Below, in pieces: positions 54,494 through 64,000 of a stretch of 64,000 bases of DNA (positions are counted from its first letter, which is position 1; each line of letters opens with the position of its first letter). The notes below the pieces were generated by a model that saw nothing but the letters and a program-made list of their open reading frames with translations, had not been told where the DNA came from and searched no databases. Source of the DNA: Chloroflexi bacterium bin20 (GTDB taxonomy: Bacteria > Chloroflexota > Anaerolineae > Aggregatilineales > Phototrophicaceae); contig MPMG01000001.1 of assembly GCA_002238485.1 (NCBI GenBank), positions 310,001 to 374,000 of the forward strand, read 5' to 3'. The translations under genes and the position numbers were made by a program.

Positions 54494-57400
54494 TTGGAGG
54501 CTAGAGACTTTAGCGCATTGCGCATCAGTTTGGCTTCGCCAGAGCAGATTCGTTCTTGGTCCTACGGTGAGGTAACCAAGCCGGAGACGATCAATTATCG
54601 GCGGCTGCGTCCCGAGATGGACGGGCTGTTCTGCGAGCGCACTTTCGGTCCTACACGCGACTGGCAGTGCTATTGCGGCAAATACAAGAATATCCGCTAT
54701 CGGGGCATCGTCTGCGACAAATGCGGCGTCGAGGTAACGCGCTCGTCCGTTCGCCGCGAGCGGATGGGGCATATCGAGTTGGCGGCGCCGGTCGCCCATG
54801 TCTGGTACACGCGGCGCGTGCCAAGCTATCTCGGTTTGCTGCTGGATGTCAGCCGGCGCAACCTCGACCGCGTGCTCTACTTCGCCCAATATGTCATCAC
54901 CTCTGTTGATGAAGACGCCCGCAAACGAGCAATCTCGCGCATTCATCAGGAGCTGGAAAACAAGGAAGTCGAGCTCAAAGACGGAATTGACGAGCAGATG
55001 GCCGAGCTGCGGAGCAAGCGCGATCGTGCCGCCGAAGAATTCGACAGGTTGGTCAGCGAAATCGACCAGCACTTCGAAAAAGAGCGCGATCGCTTGAGTG
55101 ACGCGGCTGTCAGCGAAGGACGCACTGTCGAAGACAGCATTTCAAACTTGCTTGGTCAAGTCTCTTCCAGCCAGATCCGCCTGGAATCTGCCGGCAAAGT
55201 GGTCGTAGAGCGCGGTGAAACCATCACCAGCGACCATGTCAGCCGCATGCAAGAGATGGTCGCCGAATACCTCAGCGCGCTGGAAACCGAAATGGCGGCG
55301 CTGAAGACCGATGAGATCCAAAAGATCAGTGGCGATATCGACCAAGCCAACGCAAATGTCGAAAGCGCCATGGGCGAACACCTGGCTGGGCTGGAAGACA
55401 AAATGAATGAGCTGCGCACGAATGCCGAAACGCAGCTGACTGAACTCACGGAATTGCAAGCCCTGCAATTCTTGTCGGAAAGTCGTTACCGCGACCTGAA
55501 AGGCAAGTTCGGCAATGTCTTCCAGGCGGATATGGGCGCAGAAGCCTTCCATGAAATCCTCAAGAACCTCAACCTGAAAAAGATGGAAGAGGATCTGTGG
55601 CACGAGGTGCGCACGACGCGATCGAAGCAGCGCGCCCGCAAAGCCACCAAACGTCTGGGCGTGGTCGAACGCCTGGCAAAGAGCCGCGAAACTGTGGTCG
55701 ACAGCGACCGCGACAAGAAAGGCAACGAACCGGATGGCAACCGTCCGCAATGGATGATCCTGACCGTGCTGCCGGTCATCCCGCCCGACCTGCGCCCGAT
55801 GGTGCAGTTGGATGGCGGTCGATTTGCCACCAGCGATTTGAACGACCTGTATCGCCGCGTCATCAATCGCAACAACCGACTCAAGCACCTGCTCGATCTG
55901 GGCGCGCCCGATGTCATTGTGCGCAACGAAAAACGCATGCTGCAAGAAGCGGTCGACAGCCTGATTGACAACAGCCAGCGCGGCAAAGCCTTGAGCCGGC
56001 GCGGTCGTCGCGAGTTGAAATCACTGAGTGACATGCTCAAAGGCAAGAAGGGGCGCTTCCGCCGCAACCTGCTGGGCAAGCGCGTCGATTATTCCGGGCG
56101 CTCGGTCATCGTCATCGGTCCCAAACTCAAGCTGCATCAGTGCGGTCTGCCCAAAACGATGGCGCTAGAGCTGTATCGTCCCTTCGTCATCAGCAAGCTG
56201 GTGGAATACAACTACGCCAGCAATGTCAAAGGCGCAAAACGCATCATTGAACGTGAACAGCCCGAAGTGTGGGAGGTGCTGGAAGAAGTCATCCAGGATC
56301 GTCCTGTGCTGTTGAATCGCGCGCCGACCTTGCACCGACTGGGCATCCAGGCATTTGAGCCGCTGCTGGTCGAGGGCAAAGCTATCCAGATTCACCCCCT
56401 GGTTTGTTCGGCATTCAACGCCGACTTTGATGGCGACCAGATGGCTGTGCATGTGCCATTGAGCGAGCCAGCCGTGAAAGAAGCTCGTGAATTGATGCTG
56501 AGTACGCGCAACCTGCTGAAGCCCTCCGATGGCGCGCCCATTGTTGGTCCTGCCAAAGACATGGTGCTGGGCAACTACTACCTGACCATGGACCCAACAG
56601 TCGAAGTCGTGGCATTGCGGTCGCGCGCAGACGAGTTCCGCAGCGAGCAGGCACTCTATTCTGGCAAGTATACCGTCGGCATTGCCGAACGTTCCAACGG
56701 CTATTACTACGCGCGGTTCCGCCAAATGCCGCAGACGCAGCTTTTCGCGGATGAAGCGACCACCGACTCCAACGGTCGCCATCGCGTCATCAAATCGGCA
56801 ATCGATCGCACGGTCGATGCCGTGCTGGCTGGCGAAGTCGATTGTTTGTTGGCGAATGCTTACGAGATGCGCAAATACCTGCGAGAGCGCAAGCTGGAAG
56901 ACCAGTTGGAGATCACCAACCTGCACGAGCGGCGCGTGGTGGTCGATATGGACGAAGTGGAATACCTGTATCGTATCGGCTTGGTCGACTTGCACAGTCC
57001 TATCTTGTTGGGCAATGTATTTGACGACCGCTCTCCGCAAGAAGAGCCAGCAATCTGCACCGTCGGCAGAGCGATTTTCAATCGCATCCTGCCCGATGAA
57101 ATGCGCTTCGTGCAAGAGACGATGGGCAAGAAGGGCTTGCAGCAGCTGGTCGCGCGTTGCTATCAGGTCATCGGCGCAGATCGGACGACCGAAGTGGTCG
57201 ATGCTGTGAAGAATTTTGGCTTTCATTATGCGACAATCTCTGGCACGACAATCGCTGTCAGTGACTTGGCCACGCCAGATGAACGTCAAGATATCATGCA
57301 GCAGGCGGACTTTGTCGTGCAACGTGCCGAGCGCGATTACCGGCGCGGGCTGATGACGCAGGAAGAGCGCTACCAAATCACCGTCGACGAGTGGACGCGC

Positions 57401-59116
57401 GCCAAAGACGACCTGCAAGATCAAATTGAAGTCGCGCTCGACCCCTATGGACCCATCGCCATCATGGCGCGTTCTGGCGCGACCAAGGGTGGCTATGGAC
57501 CGATCACACAGCTGGCTGGCATGCGTGGCCTGATGGCAGACGCCGCGGGTCGCATCATCGAGCTGCCCATCCGCAGCAACTTCCGTCAGGGCTTGAACAC
57601 GCTGGAATACTTCATGTCTTCAAACGGCGCTCGCAAAGGCTTGGCGGATACGGCATTGCGCACAGCTGATGCCGGCTACCTGACGCGGCGTCTGGTGGAT
57701 GTCGCGCAGGATATGATCGTCAATCGCATCGACTGCAACACCATTAATGCGCTGGAAATCCGGCGCAGCGATGACATCGGCGGGCAATCCATCAGCGAGC
57801 GCATTGTCGGGCGTTGTGCCGCAGTCGATCTGCGTGATCCCGACACGGGCGATTTGATCGTCAGCCGCAACGAGATGATCGACGAAGAAATCGCCGACCG
57901 ACTGCAGCAATCCAGCATGGAAAAAATCGCTGTGCGCAGCCCGCTGACCTGCGACCTAATTCACGGCTGCTGCGCCTTGTGTTATGGACGCGATCTGGGC
58001 ACGGGCGAGATGGTCAATATCGGCGCGGCGGTTGGCATCATTGCGGCGCAGTCCATCGGCGAGCCCGGCACCCAGCTGACCCTGCGTACCTTCCATGCGG
58101 CTGGCGCGGTCTATGCCCAGGGCGATATCACCAGCGGCTTGCCTCGCGTCGAAGAGTTGTTTGAAGCTCGCCGCAAGCCCAAAGGCGAGTCGGTGATGAC
58201 AGAGCACGGTGGCATCCTGCGGCTGTCCGAGCGAGAAGACAAGGCGCGAATCGCCACGGTCATCAACGAGACGATGGAAAGCGAAGTGCATGTCCTGCCC
58301 GAGGGCTGGGAAATTTTGGTCAAAGACGGGCAAGAAGTCAAAGTGCGCGCGGGGCTGGCCACCAACGGCAAAGAAAAGCTGACGGCTGCGATGAGCGGTG
58401 TCATTCACCTGGAAGAAGACACCATTTTCATCCGTAAGGAAGTCCGCGACGAGAACGACTACGAGATTCCCGCCAATGCGCGCCTGCGCAAAGAAATCTA
58501 TGACGGGATGACGATTGCGCCGGGCGAACAGCTTACGGAAGGCTCTAAAAGCCCGCATCGCGTTTTGGAGGTGCAGGGCACAGAAGCCACGCAGATTTAC
58601 TTGCTCAGCGAAATCCAGGAAGTCTATCGCAGCCAGGGCGTCAATATCGCCGACAAGCACTTTGAAACCGTCATCCGCAAAATGATGTGCAAAGTGCAAG
58701 TCACCAAGACTGGCGACAGCGACCTCTTGCCTGGCGACCTGATCGACGAACGCAAGCTGCGCGAGATCAACGAAAGCCTACGCGCAGAAGGCAAGGAAAT
58801 CTGCAAAGCTTCGCCTGTTCTGTTGGGCATCACCAAAGCCGCGCTGGAAACCGACAGCTACCTTTCCGCCGCCAGCTTCCAGCACACCATCAAGGTCTTG
58901 GCGGGCGCAGCCATCCAAGGACAGGTCGACCCGCTGCACGGCTTGAAAGAGAATGTCATCATTGGCAAGCTCATCCCGGCCGGCACTGGTTTCCACGCCT
59001 ATCAAGACCGCGAGGCTGTCGCGCCGATCGCCACGCTGGAAGAGCAGGGCGCGCTCGAGCCCGAGCCAGCCCTCGATTTCGACGACTTTGAACGGCTGAT
59101 TCTCAGCGAGATCTAG
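54494..59116 (+). CDS. rpoC: DNA-directed RNA polymerase subunit beta'
   Basis: 1540 residues from TTG 54494, eight bases after GGAGG. Zinc ribbon C59, C61, C74, C77; catalytic [10 protein letters not shown] near 642-651 with three Mg-binding Asp; second zinc site [13 protein letters not shown] near 1153; trigger-loop region GSPGTQ-like [18 protein letters not shown]. Between about residues 145 and 350 there is a charged, heptad-rich insertion ([20 protein letters not shown] and similar), predicted coiled coil, within the clamp. rpoB, normally adjacent, is not in the window. The gene ends with a strong terminator. Confidence 0.97.
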   Translation: MEARDFSALRISLASPEQIRSWSYGEVTKPETINYRRLRPEMDGLFCERTFGPTRDWQCYCGKYKNIRYRGIVCDKCGVEVTRSSVRRERMGHIELAAPVAHVWYTRRVPSYLGLLLDVSRRNLDRVLYFAQYVITSVDEDARKRAISRIHQELENKEVELKDGIDEQMAELRSKRDRAAEEFDRLVSEIDQHFEKERDRLSDAAVSEGRTVEDSISNLLGQVSSSQIRLESAGKVVVERGETITSDHVSRMQEMVAEYLSALETEMAALKTDEIQKISGDIDQANANVESAMGEHLAGLEDKMNELRTNAETQLTELTELQALQFLSESRYRDLKGKFGNVFQADMGAEAFHEILKNLNLKKMEEDLWHEVRTTRSKQRARKATKRLGVVERLAKSRETVVDSDRDKKGNEPDGNRPQWMILTVLPVIPPDLRPMVQLDGGRFATSDLNDLYRRVINRNNRLKHLLDLGAPDVIVRNEKRMLQEAVDSLIDNSQRGKALSRRGRRELKSLSDMLKGKKGRFRRNLLGKRVDYSGRSVIVIGPKLKLHQCGLPKTMALELYRPFVISKLVEYNYASNVKGAKRIIEREQPEVWEVLEEVIQDRPVLLNRAPTLHRLGIQAFEPLLVEGKAIQIHPLVCSAFNADFDGDQMAVHVPLSEPAVKEARELMLSTRNLLKPSDGAPIVGPAKDMVLGNYYLTMDPTVEVVALRSRADEFRSEQALYSGKYTVGIAERSNGYYYARFRQMPQTQLFADEATTDSNGRHRVIKSAIDRTVDAVLAGEVDCLLANAYEMRKYLRERKLEDQLEITNLHERRVVVDMDEVEYLYRIGLVDLHSPILLGNVFDDRSPQEEPAICTVGRAIFNRILPDEMRFVQETMGKKGLQQLVARCYQVIGADRTTEVVDAVKNFGFHYATISGTTIAVSDLATPDERQDIMQQADFVVQRAERDYRRGLMTQEERYQITVDEWTRAKDDLQDQIEVALDPYGPIAIMARSGATKGGYGPITQLAGMRGLMADAAGRIIELPIRSNFRQGLNTLEYFMSSNGARKGLADTALRTADAGYLTRRLVDVAQDMIVNRIDCNTINALEIRRSDDIGGQSISERIVGRCAAVDLRDPDTGDLIVSRNEMIDEEIADRLQQSSMEKIAVRSPLTCDLIHGCCALCYGRDLGTGEMVNIGAAVGIIAAQSIGEPGTQLTLRTFHAAGAVYAQGDITSGLPRVEELFEARRKPKGESVMTEHGGILRLSEREDKARIATVINETMESEVHVLPEGWEILVKDGQEVKVRAGLATNGKEKLTAAMSGVIHLEEDTIFIRKEVRDENDYEIPANARLRKEIYDGMTIAPGEQLTEGSKSPHRVLEVQGTEATQIYLLSEIQEVYRSQGVNIADKHFETVIRKMMCKVQVTKTGDSDLLPGDLIDERKLREINESLRAEGKEICKASPVLLGITKAALETDSYLSAASFQHTIKVLAGAAIQGQVDPLHGLKENVIIGKLIPAGTGFHAYQDREAVAPIATLEEQGALEPEPALDFDDFERLILSEI

Positions 59117-59137
59117 CCGCGACGCAGTCACCATACA

Positions 59138-59177
59138 AGCGCGGGAGTGTCGTTTTATTGCCTCCCGCGCTTTTTTT
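59138..59177 (+). terminator. Rho-independent terminator of rpoC
   Basis: AGCGCGGGAG (59138-59147) pairs perfectly with CTCCCGCGCT (59162-59171) over a 14-base loop and is followed by a run of seven T. Confidence 0.88.
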
Positions 59178-59311
59178 GTGCCGATTCGCTGCATCCCCCG
59201 CTGTCGGGAGTGGCGAATTTGCTGGATACAGGCACCCCCTCGGTCCCCCCCTCCCCCCCGACAGGTCAGAGGGAGGCAAAGCACACATGGCTTGATTAGG
59301 TGATATACTTG

Positions 59312-59413
59312 ATGAGTGAGCAAAGGAGAGAAGAAGTAAAACTGGCAATAACAACAGTATTGGCAGCAGCGCTATTCGCTGGAATGGTGAGCGGGCAGGG
59401 GGCGGAGACATGA
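59312..59413 (+). CDS. putative 33-aa peptide upstream of the small membrane protein
   Basis: ATG 59312 opens a 33-codon frame ending in ATGA with the next frame. The peptide has a charged start and a short hydrophobic stretch (LAITTVLAAALFAGMV). A TATACT at 59304-59309 is too close to serve this start, and no ribosome site is clear, so it may be untranslated leader. Confidence 0.25.
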   Translation: MSEQRREEVKLAITTVLAAALFAGMVSGQGAET

Positions 59414-59589
59414 AGCAGAAACACAAACGCTCTTACCAAGAGCCTAGTATGTTCGGACGACTTCCTGCGCATACGCAAACGTTGCTTATCCTTTTCACCA
59501 TCCTTGCACTCATAGCATTGCCAATAATCGTAGGTGTATTAGTTGCGCCGGAGTTTATCGAATCAGTCCTGGCAGGGTTGGGATATTGA
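59410..59589 (+). CDS. small 59-aa single-pass membrane protein inside the mobile-like segment
   Basis: ATG 59410 follows GGCGGAG. The product has a basic N-terminus (KQKHKRSYQ), one strong transmembrane helix (LLILFTILALIALPIIVGVL, about 25-44) and a short tail ending GLGY. No family recognised. It lies inside the TIR-bounded segment and is more AT-rich than the chromosome around it, so it would travel as cargo if the segment is mobile. Could be a toxin-like or regulatory small membrane protein; that is speculation. Confidence 0.4.
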   Translation: MKQKHKRSYQEPSMFGRLPAHTQTLLILFTILALIALPIIVGVLVAPEFIESVLAGLGY

Positions 59590-59888
59590 CGCGCAACGAC
59601 ACCGACACTGCCGCTGGTCATCGCGTGCCAATCGCAAAGCCTGAACTGCTACGGCGAGGCTATAAAGGCAGTGATCATCGCCCCTTGCGCATTGATGAGA
59701 ATGCCAGACCACAGCGCTAACGGGCAAGGCATGACACATTGTGCGGCACCCCCCCCCCGCCAGCCACCACCACTGGGGTGTTTTGCCGCTAGCTTTGCCG
59801 AAGGCGCGGATTCTGTCGGCAGGTCGGGGATGGGGAAACGCCATATACACGGAATTCGCCACTCCCGGGGCGATTAGCGTGGATTTGG

Positions 59889-59943
59889 GACACAAGAGAT
59901 TCTCTGTGCTCTCTGCGTCTCTGTGGTGAATTGATCTTGTGTC
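59889..59943. repeat. 55-bp palindromic-ended dispersed-type repeat
   Basis: GACACAAGA (59889-59897) and TCTTGTGTC (59935-59943) are perfect 9-bp inverted repeats around a core with repeated CTCTGTG/CTCTCTGCGTCTCTGTGG. Cores of this kind are, from memory, common as intergenic repeats in unrelated environmental bacteria. It gives rise to a spurious antisense reading frame. Confidence 0.5.
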
Positions 59944-59999
59944 AAGCATGACGAAAAAGTTGTATTCAGGAATATAGACATTCCCCGCTGTCGGCGCGT

Positions 60000-60029
60000 T
60001 TGACAGATTTTCTATTTGCCGTCTACAAT
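60000..60029 (+). promoter_or_regulatory. promoter of gyrA
   Basis: TTGACA (60000-60005), 18-base spacer, TACAAT (60024-60029). Start near 60036 gives a leader of about 64 bases; GAGG precedes ATG 60100. Confidence 0.7.
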
Positions 60030-60099
60030 GTAGCCGCTGCGCCTGCCCTTCCGCGCGGCGCCCGTTTGTCTGCTCCTCGATAATCGCTGAGGTCGCTCG

Positions 60100-62652
60100 A
60101 TGCCAGATCGTTCGGTTCATCAAGTCGCAATTGAAAGCGAAATGCGCGATGCCTACTTAAGCTACGCCATGAGCGTGATTGTGTCGCGGGCGCTGCCAGA
60201 CGCGCGGGATGGCTTGAAACCTGTGCACCGCCGCATCTTGTATGCCATGCACGATATGGGCGTCGGCGCGGGCAGCTCGCACAAAAAGAGCGCTCGCATC
60301 GTTGGCGAGGTGATGGGCAAGTATCATCCCCACGGCGATGCAGCTGTCTATGACACCATGGTGCGGATGGCGCAAGATTTTTCCATGCGTTATATGCTCA
60401 TCGACGGGCAGGGCAATTTCGGCAGCATTGATGGCGATGGCGCGGCAGCCATGCGCTATACGGAAGCGCGTATGGCGAGCATCGGCGGCGAATTGCTGGT
60501 TGATATCAACAAAGACACGGTCGATTTTGCCGACAACTTTGATGGCACGCTCAACGAACCCACTGTGCTGCCTGCCATGCTGCCTAACTTGTTGATCAAT
60601 GGCGCGTCTGGCATCGCGGTTGGCATGTCCACCAATATCCCGCCGCACAACCTGGGCGAAGTCTGCGCTGCGCTGCGCTACCTGCTCGACCAGTGGCATC
60701 GGCTGGACGACATTGATGTCGATGAGCTGATGCGTTTTGTCAAGGGGCCCGACTTTCCCACCGGCGGCGTCATTTATGGCCGGCGCGGCAAGGACGATAT
60801 GCTGCGGCAAGCGCTGGCGACCGGACGCGGCAAGATCACCCTGCGCGCCAAGGTGCATGTCGAAGATATGGGCGGCGGCAAGTCGCGCATTATCATCAGC
60901 GAGCTGCCCTATCAGACCAACAAGACGACTCTGATCGAGCGCATCGCCATGCTGGTCAACGCGGGCAGGCTGAAGGGCTTGGCAGATTTGCGCGATGAAT
61001 CCGATCGCCAAAATGCGGTCCGCCTGGTCATTGAGTTGCAGCGCAATGTGGATGTTACGGCTGTGCTGGCTCGTCTGTTCAAGCTCACGCCTCTGCAGAG
61101 CACTTTCGGCATCATCATGCTGGCGCTGGTCGATGGGCAGCCGCGCCTGCTGACATTGAAACAGGCGCTGCGCGTGTACCTGGTGCATCGACTGGAAGTA
61201 TTGCAGCGCAGCAGCCGCTATGACCTGGCGCGTGCGACAGAACGAGCGCATGTGCTGGAGGGTTTGCTGATCGCACTGGACAAGCTGGACGCTGTCATTC
61301 AGACCATCCGCAAATCGCGCAGCAGCGAAACTGCCCGCCGCAACCTGGTCAAGCAATTCAAAGTGAGCGAGACTCAAGCCAGCGCCATCCTGGATATGGC
61401 TCTGCGCCGCCTGGCTTCGTTGGAACGCCGCAAGATCCGCAGTGAATACAAGGCAACGCGCCAGCAAATCAAGGAGCTGGAAGCGCTGCTGGCCGATCCG
61501 CAGCGGCAGCGCGCGCATATTGCCGAGACATTGGCGTCGGTGCAGGAGCAGTATGGCGATCCACGGCGGACCATTATTGCCGATGGCGAGGCCAGCGATC
61601 TTTCGCAAGCCGACTTCCTGGTGCCAGAAGAAGAGACTGTCGTTTTGCTAAGCACAGGCGGGCATCTGGGACGAACGCCACAGGGCGAGCCACCGCGCGT
61701 GACAGTCGCCACCAAGAATCCTCCGCGTTGGCTGCAGCACAGCACAACGGGCCAGATCATGTATATTTTCGCAGACGATGGCGATTGCGCCACCGTGCCC
61801 GTCCAGCAAGTCCCGCAGGTGGAAAGCGCCGGCCAGGGCATGCCGTTCAGCGATTTGTGCGCCTTGCAGCCCGCCCAGCGTCTCGTCTCCTTCTTGTGCC
61901 TGCCTGCCTCGCTCCAGGTTGGATTCGTCTGCCTGGTCACGGCTGGCGGACAGGTCAAACGTCTGCATGTGGGTGAATTGCCCGGCGTGATGTCGTCGGC
62001 ATTCAGCGTGATGAAAATGGCGCGCAAGGACAAGCTGGTTGCCGCTTTGTACAGCCGTGGCGATGACGAGTTGTTGCTGACGACAGCGCGCGGTTATGCT
62101 ATCCGATTCAGCGAGCAGGATGTACGTTCGACAAGTCTGACGGCTGGTGGCGTGCGCGGCATCAAACTGGCGGCGCAGGGTGATCGTGTCGTATCTGCTT
62201 TCATCGCCGATGACAAGCTCTACGTTTGGAATATCACCGAGCAGGGCATCGCCAAGACCACGCCGATGTACGAATACAAGACGCAAGGTCGCGGCGGCAG
62301 CGGCGTGCTTTCCATGCGCTTGCCATTGGGCAGCAATCAAATCGCAGCTGCGACTATCGGTCGTCTGGATGACACGGCGCTGGCGCTGACCAACAAGCGC
62401 AAAGCCAAATATATGTCGCTGGGGCTGGCGAAGACCTTGAAGCGGGGCAGCGCCGGTGGCAATGAAGTGATCGCCCTGCGCGACAAAGAAACGGTGGTCG
62501 GCGTCGCTCGCTACAACCATCGCATTCACATTCGCGCCGATATGCCCGAATCGCAGCAGTTGGAATCGACCTTGCACGAGACCGAGACTGTGCCGGGACA
62601 CGGCGCTTCCAGCTCGAATGGAGCCGATGCTAGCCTGGCGCTTGACGACTAG
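60100..62652 (+). CDS. gyrA: DNA gyrase subunit A
   Basis: 850 residues. Catalytic Tyr120 in AMRYTEARM; the quinolone-determining region reads [19 protein letters not shown], with Ala81 where E. coli GyrA has Ser83, and Asp85 at the Asp87 position. Six beta-propeller blades follow from about residue 510. The GyrA box, normally QRRGGKG, appears as QGRGGSG near 731, so gyrase is more likely than topoisomerase IV. The C-terminal 30 residues are Ser/Glu-rich. gyrB is not adjacent. Its 3' end overlaps the opposite-strand glycosyltransferase by 23 bases. Confidence 0.93.
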   Translation: MPDRSVHQVAIESEMRDAYLSYAMSVIVSRALPDARDGLKPVHRRILYAMHDMGVGAGSSHKKSARIVGEVMGKYHPHGDAAVYDTMVRMAQDFSMRYMLIDGQGNFGSIDGDGAAAMRYTEARMASIGGELLVDINKDTVDFADNFDGTLNEPTVLPAMLPNLLINGASGIAVGMSTNIPPHNLGEVCAALRYLLDQWHRLDDIDVDELMRFVKGPDFPTGGVIYGRRGKDDMLRQALATGRGKITLRAKVHVEDMGGGKSRIIISELPYQTNKTTLIERIAMLVNAGRLKGLADLRDESDRQNAVRLVIELQRNVDVTAVLARLFKLTPLQSTFGIIMLALVDGQPRLLTLKQALRVYLVHRLEVLQRSSRYDLARATERAHVLEGLLIALDKLDAVIQTIRKSRSSETARRNLVKQFKVSETQASAILDMALRRLASLERRKIRSEYKATRQQIKELEALLADPQRQRAHIAETLASVQEQYGDPRRTIIADGEASDLSQADFLVPEEETVVLLSTGGHLGRTPQGEPPRVTVATKNPPRWLQHSTTGQIMYIFADDGDCATVPVQQVPQVESAGQGMPFSDLCALQPAQRLVSFLCLPASLQVGFVCLVTAGGQVKRLHVGELPGVMSSAFSVMKMARKDKLVAALYSRGDDELLLTTARGYAIRFSEQDVRSTSLTAGGVRGIKLAAQGDRVVSAFIADDKLYVWNITEQGIAKTTPMYEYKTQGRGGSGVLSMRLPLGSNQIAAATIGRLDDTALALTNKRKAKYMSLGLAKTLKRGSAGGNEVIALRDKETVVGVARYNHRIHIRADMPESQQLESTLHETETVPGHGASSSNGADASLALDD

Positions 62653-63724
62653 CCAGCGCCGCCAATTCCTTGTCATAGTGCGGAGCTATCCGCGACCAGT
62701 CATAGCGCGCAGCCTCTGCCCGCAGCCTGCCCCTGTCCACGAAAGCGCCGCCAGCCAGATGATAGGCCAGTTGCGCCCTCAGCTTGTCCCGCGCGTATAG
62801 ACAGCTTTGTTTGAGCTCGTCGGGCAGCAGATATGGATAATTGAGTCGGTCGGGCAAGATAGGGATGCAGCGACAATACATTGCCTCGCAGACAGCTGCG
62901 CCAAAGAACTCTTGCCAGGCGCTGCTGACGACATAATCGGACTGCCACAGCCAGCGCGCATATTCGGCGAATGACTGCGCATAGCCCAGCTGGATGATTC
63001 GTCCGCCAAGCTGTTCCCGCGCAGCGCGAAAAGCCGCTGGCATCTCGCCAAATTGCTCTCCCAAGATAAGCGCCTGGAAATCAACGTTGCTCTCTGCCAA
63101 CTGAATCAGGCTGTGCGCGAAGGCATCGGGATTCTTGTCAGCTTCCCAGCGATGATTCCACAAGATGAGAGGCGGCGCCCCGGCTGACTTTTCGGCGCGG
63201 TGCGCATCGAAACGGCGCAGGTCGATGCCCAGTGGTAGCACATCCGACTTGTGGCGGATCGTCTCTATGCTCTCCAGCTCGTTGTAATCGGCGAAGTGCT
63301 TGAGCATGCGCGGCAGCTGTGCCATGAAGTCCATTTGGTGATATTCGCTGTTGAAGTAGACGGCATCGGCGGTCAGCGCGCTGATGTAATTGATGAATCC
63401 ATAACGCCAGCCATGCCCTTGTCGCTGGTTTTGCGGGTATGAGAGCTGGTTTTCATGCAGGTAGAGCGCCAGCGGCACATCGCCCAGACGCCGAAAGGTC
63501 AACGCGCGGAGGATCGACAAGTCAATCATGCTGGAAGCGAGGATCAGATCGGGCCGGGATTGCAGCAGGCGCGCAAAGCTGATGGCAGCGCCTTGCATGC
63601 GCCACTTCCAGAATTGAGCGGGCAACGCAATTAACTCGATGTCGTGGCGAGAATGCCGCTGGTAGCCGTCTGCCCAGGCTTTGTGGCTGCCGCCATAATA
63701 ACTTTCCAGCAGGGCAATGTGCAT
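62630..63724 (-). CDS. glycosyltransferase of the queuosine-tRNA mannosyltransferase (GTDC1/DUF3524) family
   Basis: 364 residues from ATG 63724. The N-terminus [20 protein letters not shown] and [18 protein letters not shown] is the DUF3524 signature shared with animal GTDC1, identified as the enzyme that mannosylates queuosine in tRNA-Asp. The C-terminal GT-B domain has [15 protein letters not shown] (donor loop) and [15 protein letters not shown] with the EX7E-like nucleotide-sugar site. It starts 12 bases after the RelA-type stop on the same strand. No queuosine biosynthesis genes are in view, so tRNA as target is a family-based inference. Confidence 0.75.
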   Translation of the reverse strand: MHIALLESYYGGSHKAWADGYQRHSRHDIELIALPAQFWKWRMQGAAISFARLLQSRPDLILASSMIDLSILRALTFRRLGDVPLALYLHENQLSYPQNQRQGHGWRYGFINYISALTADAVYFNSEYHQMDFMAQLPRMLKHFADYNELESIETIRHKSDVLPLGIDLRRFDAHRAEKSAGAPPLILWNHRWEADKNPDAFAHSLIQLAESNVDFQALILGEQFGEMPAAFRAAREQLGGRIIQLGYAQSFAEYARWLWQSDYVVSSAWQEFFGAAVCEAMYCRCIPILPDRLNYPYLLPDELKQSCLYARDKLRAQLAYHLAGGAFVDRGRLRAEAARYDWSRIAPHYDKELAALASRQAPG

Positions 63725-63736
63725 GAATCGCCGCGC

Positions 63737-64000
63737 TCAGTTCGAGTATCGCCGCCGGGCTTCCAGCACATCGTGCAGCATATCCAGCTTGGTCAATATG
63801 CGCGTAAGCTGCTGGTTGTTGGCGATCTCGAGCTGTAGCTTCAGCCGGGCATAGTGCTGGCTGGTCGTTACATCGACAGATGCGATATTGACGCGCTGGT
63901 CGGCGATGATGGTGGTAATTTCGCGCAGCAGACCTTCGCGGTCATAGGCGATCACTTCGACCGGCACCAGGTAATGCTGCTCATCTTCCGAAGCGCCCCA
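63737..64000 (-). CDS. relA: RelA/SpoT-type (p)ppGpp synthetase, C-terminal ACT domain (5' end off window)
   Basis: The frame enters from the right edge; 87 residues are visible. VPVEVIAYDREGLLREITTI and IIADQRVNIASVDVTT form the C-terminal ACT domain of long RelA/SpoT homologues, which regulates the N-terminal hydrolase and synthetase domains. A stand-alone ACT protein cannot be excluded, but the WGASEDEQHYLVPVEV lead-in fits the RelA linker. In an operon with the DUF3524 glycosyltransferase. Confidence 0.75.
   Translation of the reverse strand, partial: WGASEDEQHYLVPVEVIAYDREGLLREITTIIADQRVNIASVDVTTSQHYARLKLQLEIANNQQLTRILTKLDMLHDVLEARRRYSN

Larger units (their letters stand above)
59206..59866 (+). 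mobile_element. 661-bp segment with 14-bp perfect TIRs, long relative of the 42.3-kb MITE-like element
   Basis: GGGAGTGGCGAATT (59206-59219) and AATTCGCCACTCCC (59853-59866) are exact inverted repeats. About 75 bases at the left end and 45 at the right end align with the two ends of the 137-bp element at 42276-42412; roughly 540 internal bases have no counterpart there. The interior holds two tiny membrane-peptide frames. No transposase and no flanking target duplication directly at the TIRs were found. Confidence 0.65.
59196..59994. repeat. 12-bp direct repeats bracketing the rpoC-gyrA intergenic insert
   Basis: CCCCGCTGTCGG occurs at 59196-59207 and again at 59983-59994. The left copy abuts and overlaps by two bases the terminal repeat of the mobile-like segment at 59206. 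It could be a duplicated target or part of a compound insertion. The 59117-60099 gap otherwise holds the terminator, the element, a short palindromic repeat and the gyrA promoter. Confidence 0.45.

Noticed and set aside
59143..59152. GGGAGTGTCG in the rpoC terminator as a third element end
   Set aside because: It matches ten bases of the terminal repeat, but it is fully explained by the terminator stem and loop and has no partner or target duplication.
59563..60123. 186-codon frame on the minus strand between rpoC and gyrA
   Set aside because: It runs across the terminal repeat, the 55-bp palindromic repeat and the gyrA promoter; the HHRDAES-type text is what this repeat gives when translated.

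Overview
The window looks like a chromosome segment of a GC-rich, free-living, probably aerobic Chloroflexota bacterium (Anaerolineae-like). This is an inference from gene content: F420 biosynthesis with F420-dependent enzymes, an aerobic-type molybdenum hydroxylase, two Fe/Mn superoxide dismutases, Rex, a monoderm-style lipoprotein and secreted-protein set, and many coupled genes overlapping by ATGA or GTGA. No rRNA, CRISPR array or prophage was seen. One tRNA gene is present.

Layout. 1-16916 is a long plus-strand run: the end of threonine synthase, a membrane glycosyltransferase, a fold-type II PLP enzyme, an unknown protein, SsnA, and then a compact F420 block (npdG, cofE, stand-alone nitroreductase, cofD, cofC, an LLM-type F420 oxidoreductase). 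A metallophosphoesterase follows, then a molybdenum-hydroxylase block: a FAD/2Fe-2S fusion subunit, a 584-aa protein with a nucleoside-phosphorylase-like C-terminus, the Mo-binding subunit, and YqeC fused to a degenerate MocA-like domain. With SsnA and a purine nucleoside phosphorylase nearby, this suggests purine or N-heterocycle catabolism by a possibly selenium-dependent hydroxylase. 16913-26024 holds a K+ channel with two RCK modules, purine nucleoside phosphorylase, fabF-fabH, an SDR protein, a GNAT protein and proC. 26036-30694 is an F1-only ATP synthase operon (atpAGDC) with a Rex-like operator over its -35 box and a clear terminator. mreB, rex and a GbsR-like regulator follow, then tRNA-Leu(UAG) and tig-clpP-clpX. 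36912-42162 has an MBL-fold protein, obg-nadD, a tandem solute-binding protein and an EamA transporter.

42163-48771 is the most accessory part: a 137-bp MITE-like element with terminal inverted repeats and a 7-bp target duplication, a tandem SOD pair (the second with a Tat signal), a frameshifted class II fumarase, and a type II restriction-modification locus of atypical composition in which a HEAT-repeat methyltransferase precedes a CfrBI-like endonuclease. 48199-54194 contains an HD protein, a secreted repeat protein, a lipoprotein, an S1 protein, VKOR and moeA. 54310-64000 has a solitary rpoC, a 660-bp relative of the 42.3-kb element carrying tiny membrane ORFs, gyrA, a queuosine-mannosyltransferase-like glycosyltransferase and the C-terminus of a RelA/SpoT protein.

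The most interesting unexplained structures are the two-copy mobile element family, the hidden nucleoside-phosphorylase-like protein inside the molybdenum hydroxylase operon, and the Rex-like site at the ATP synthase promoter.
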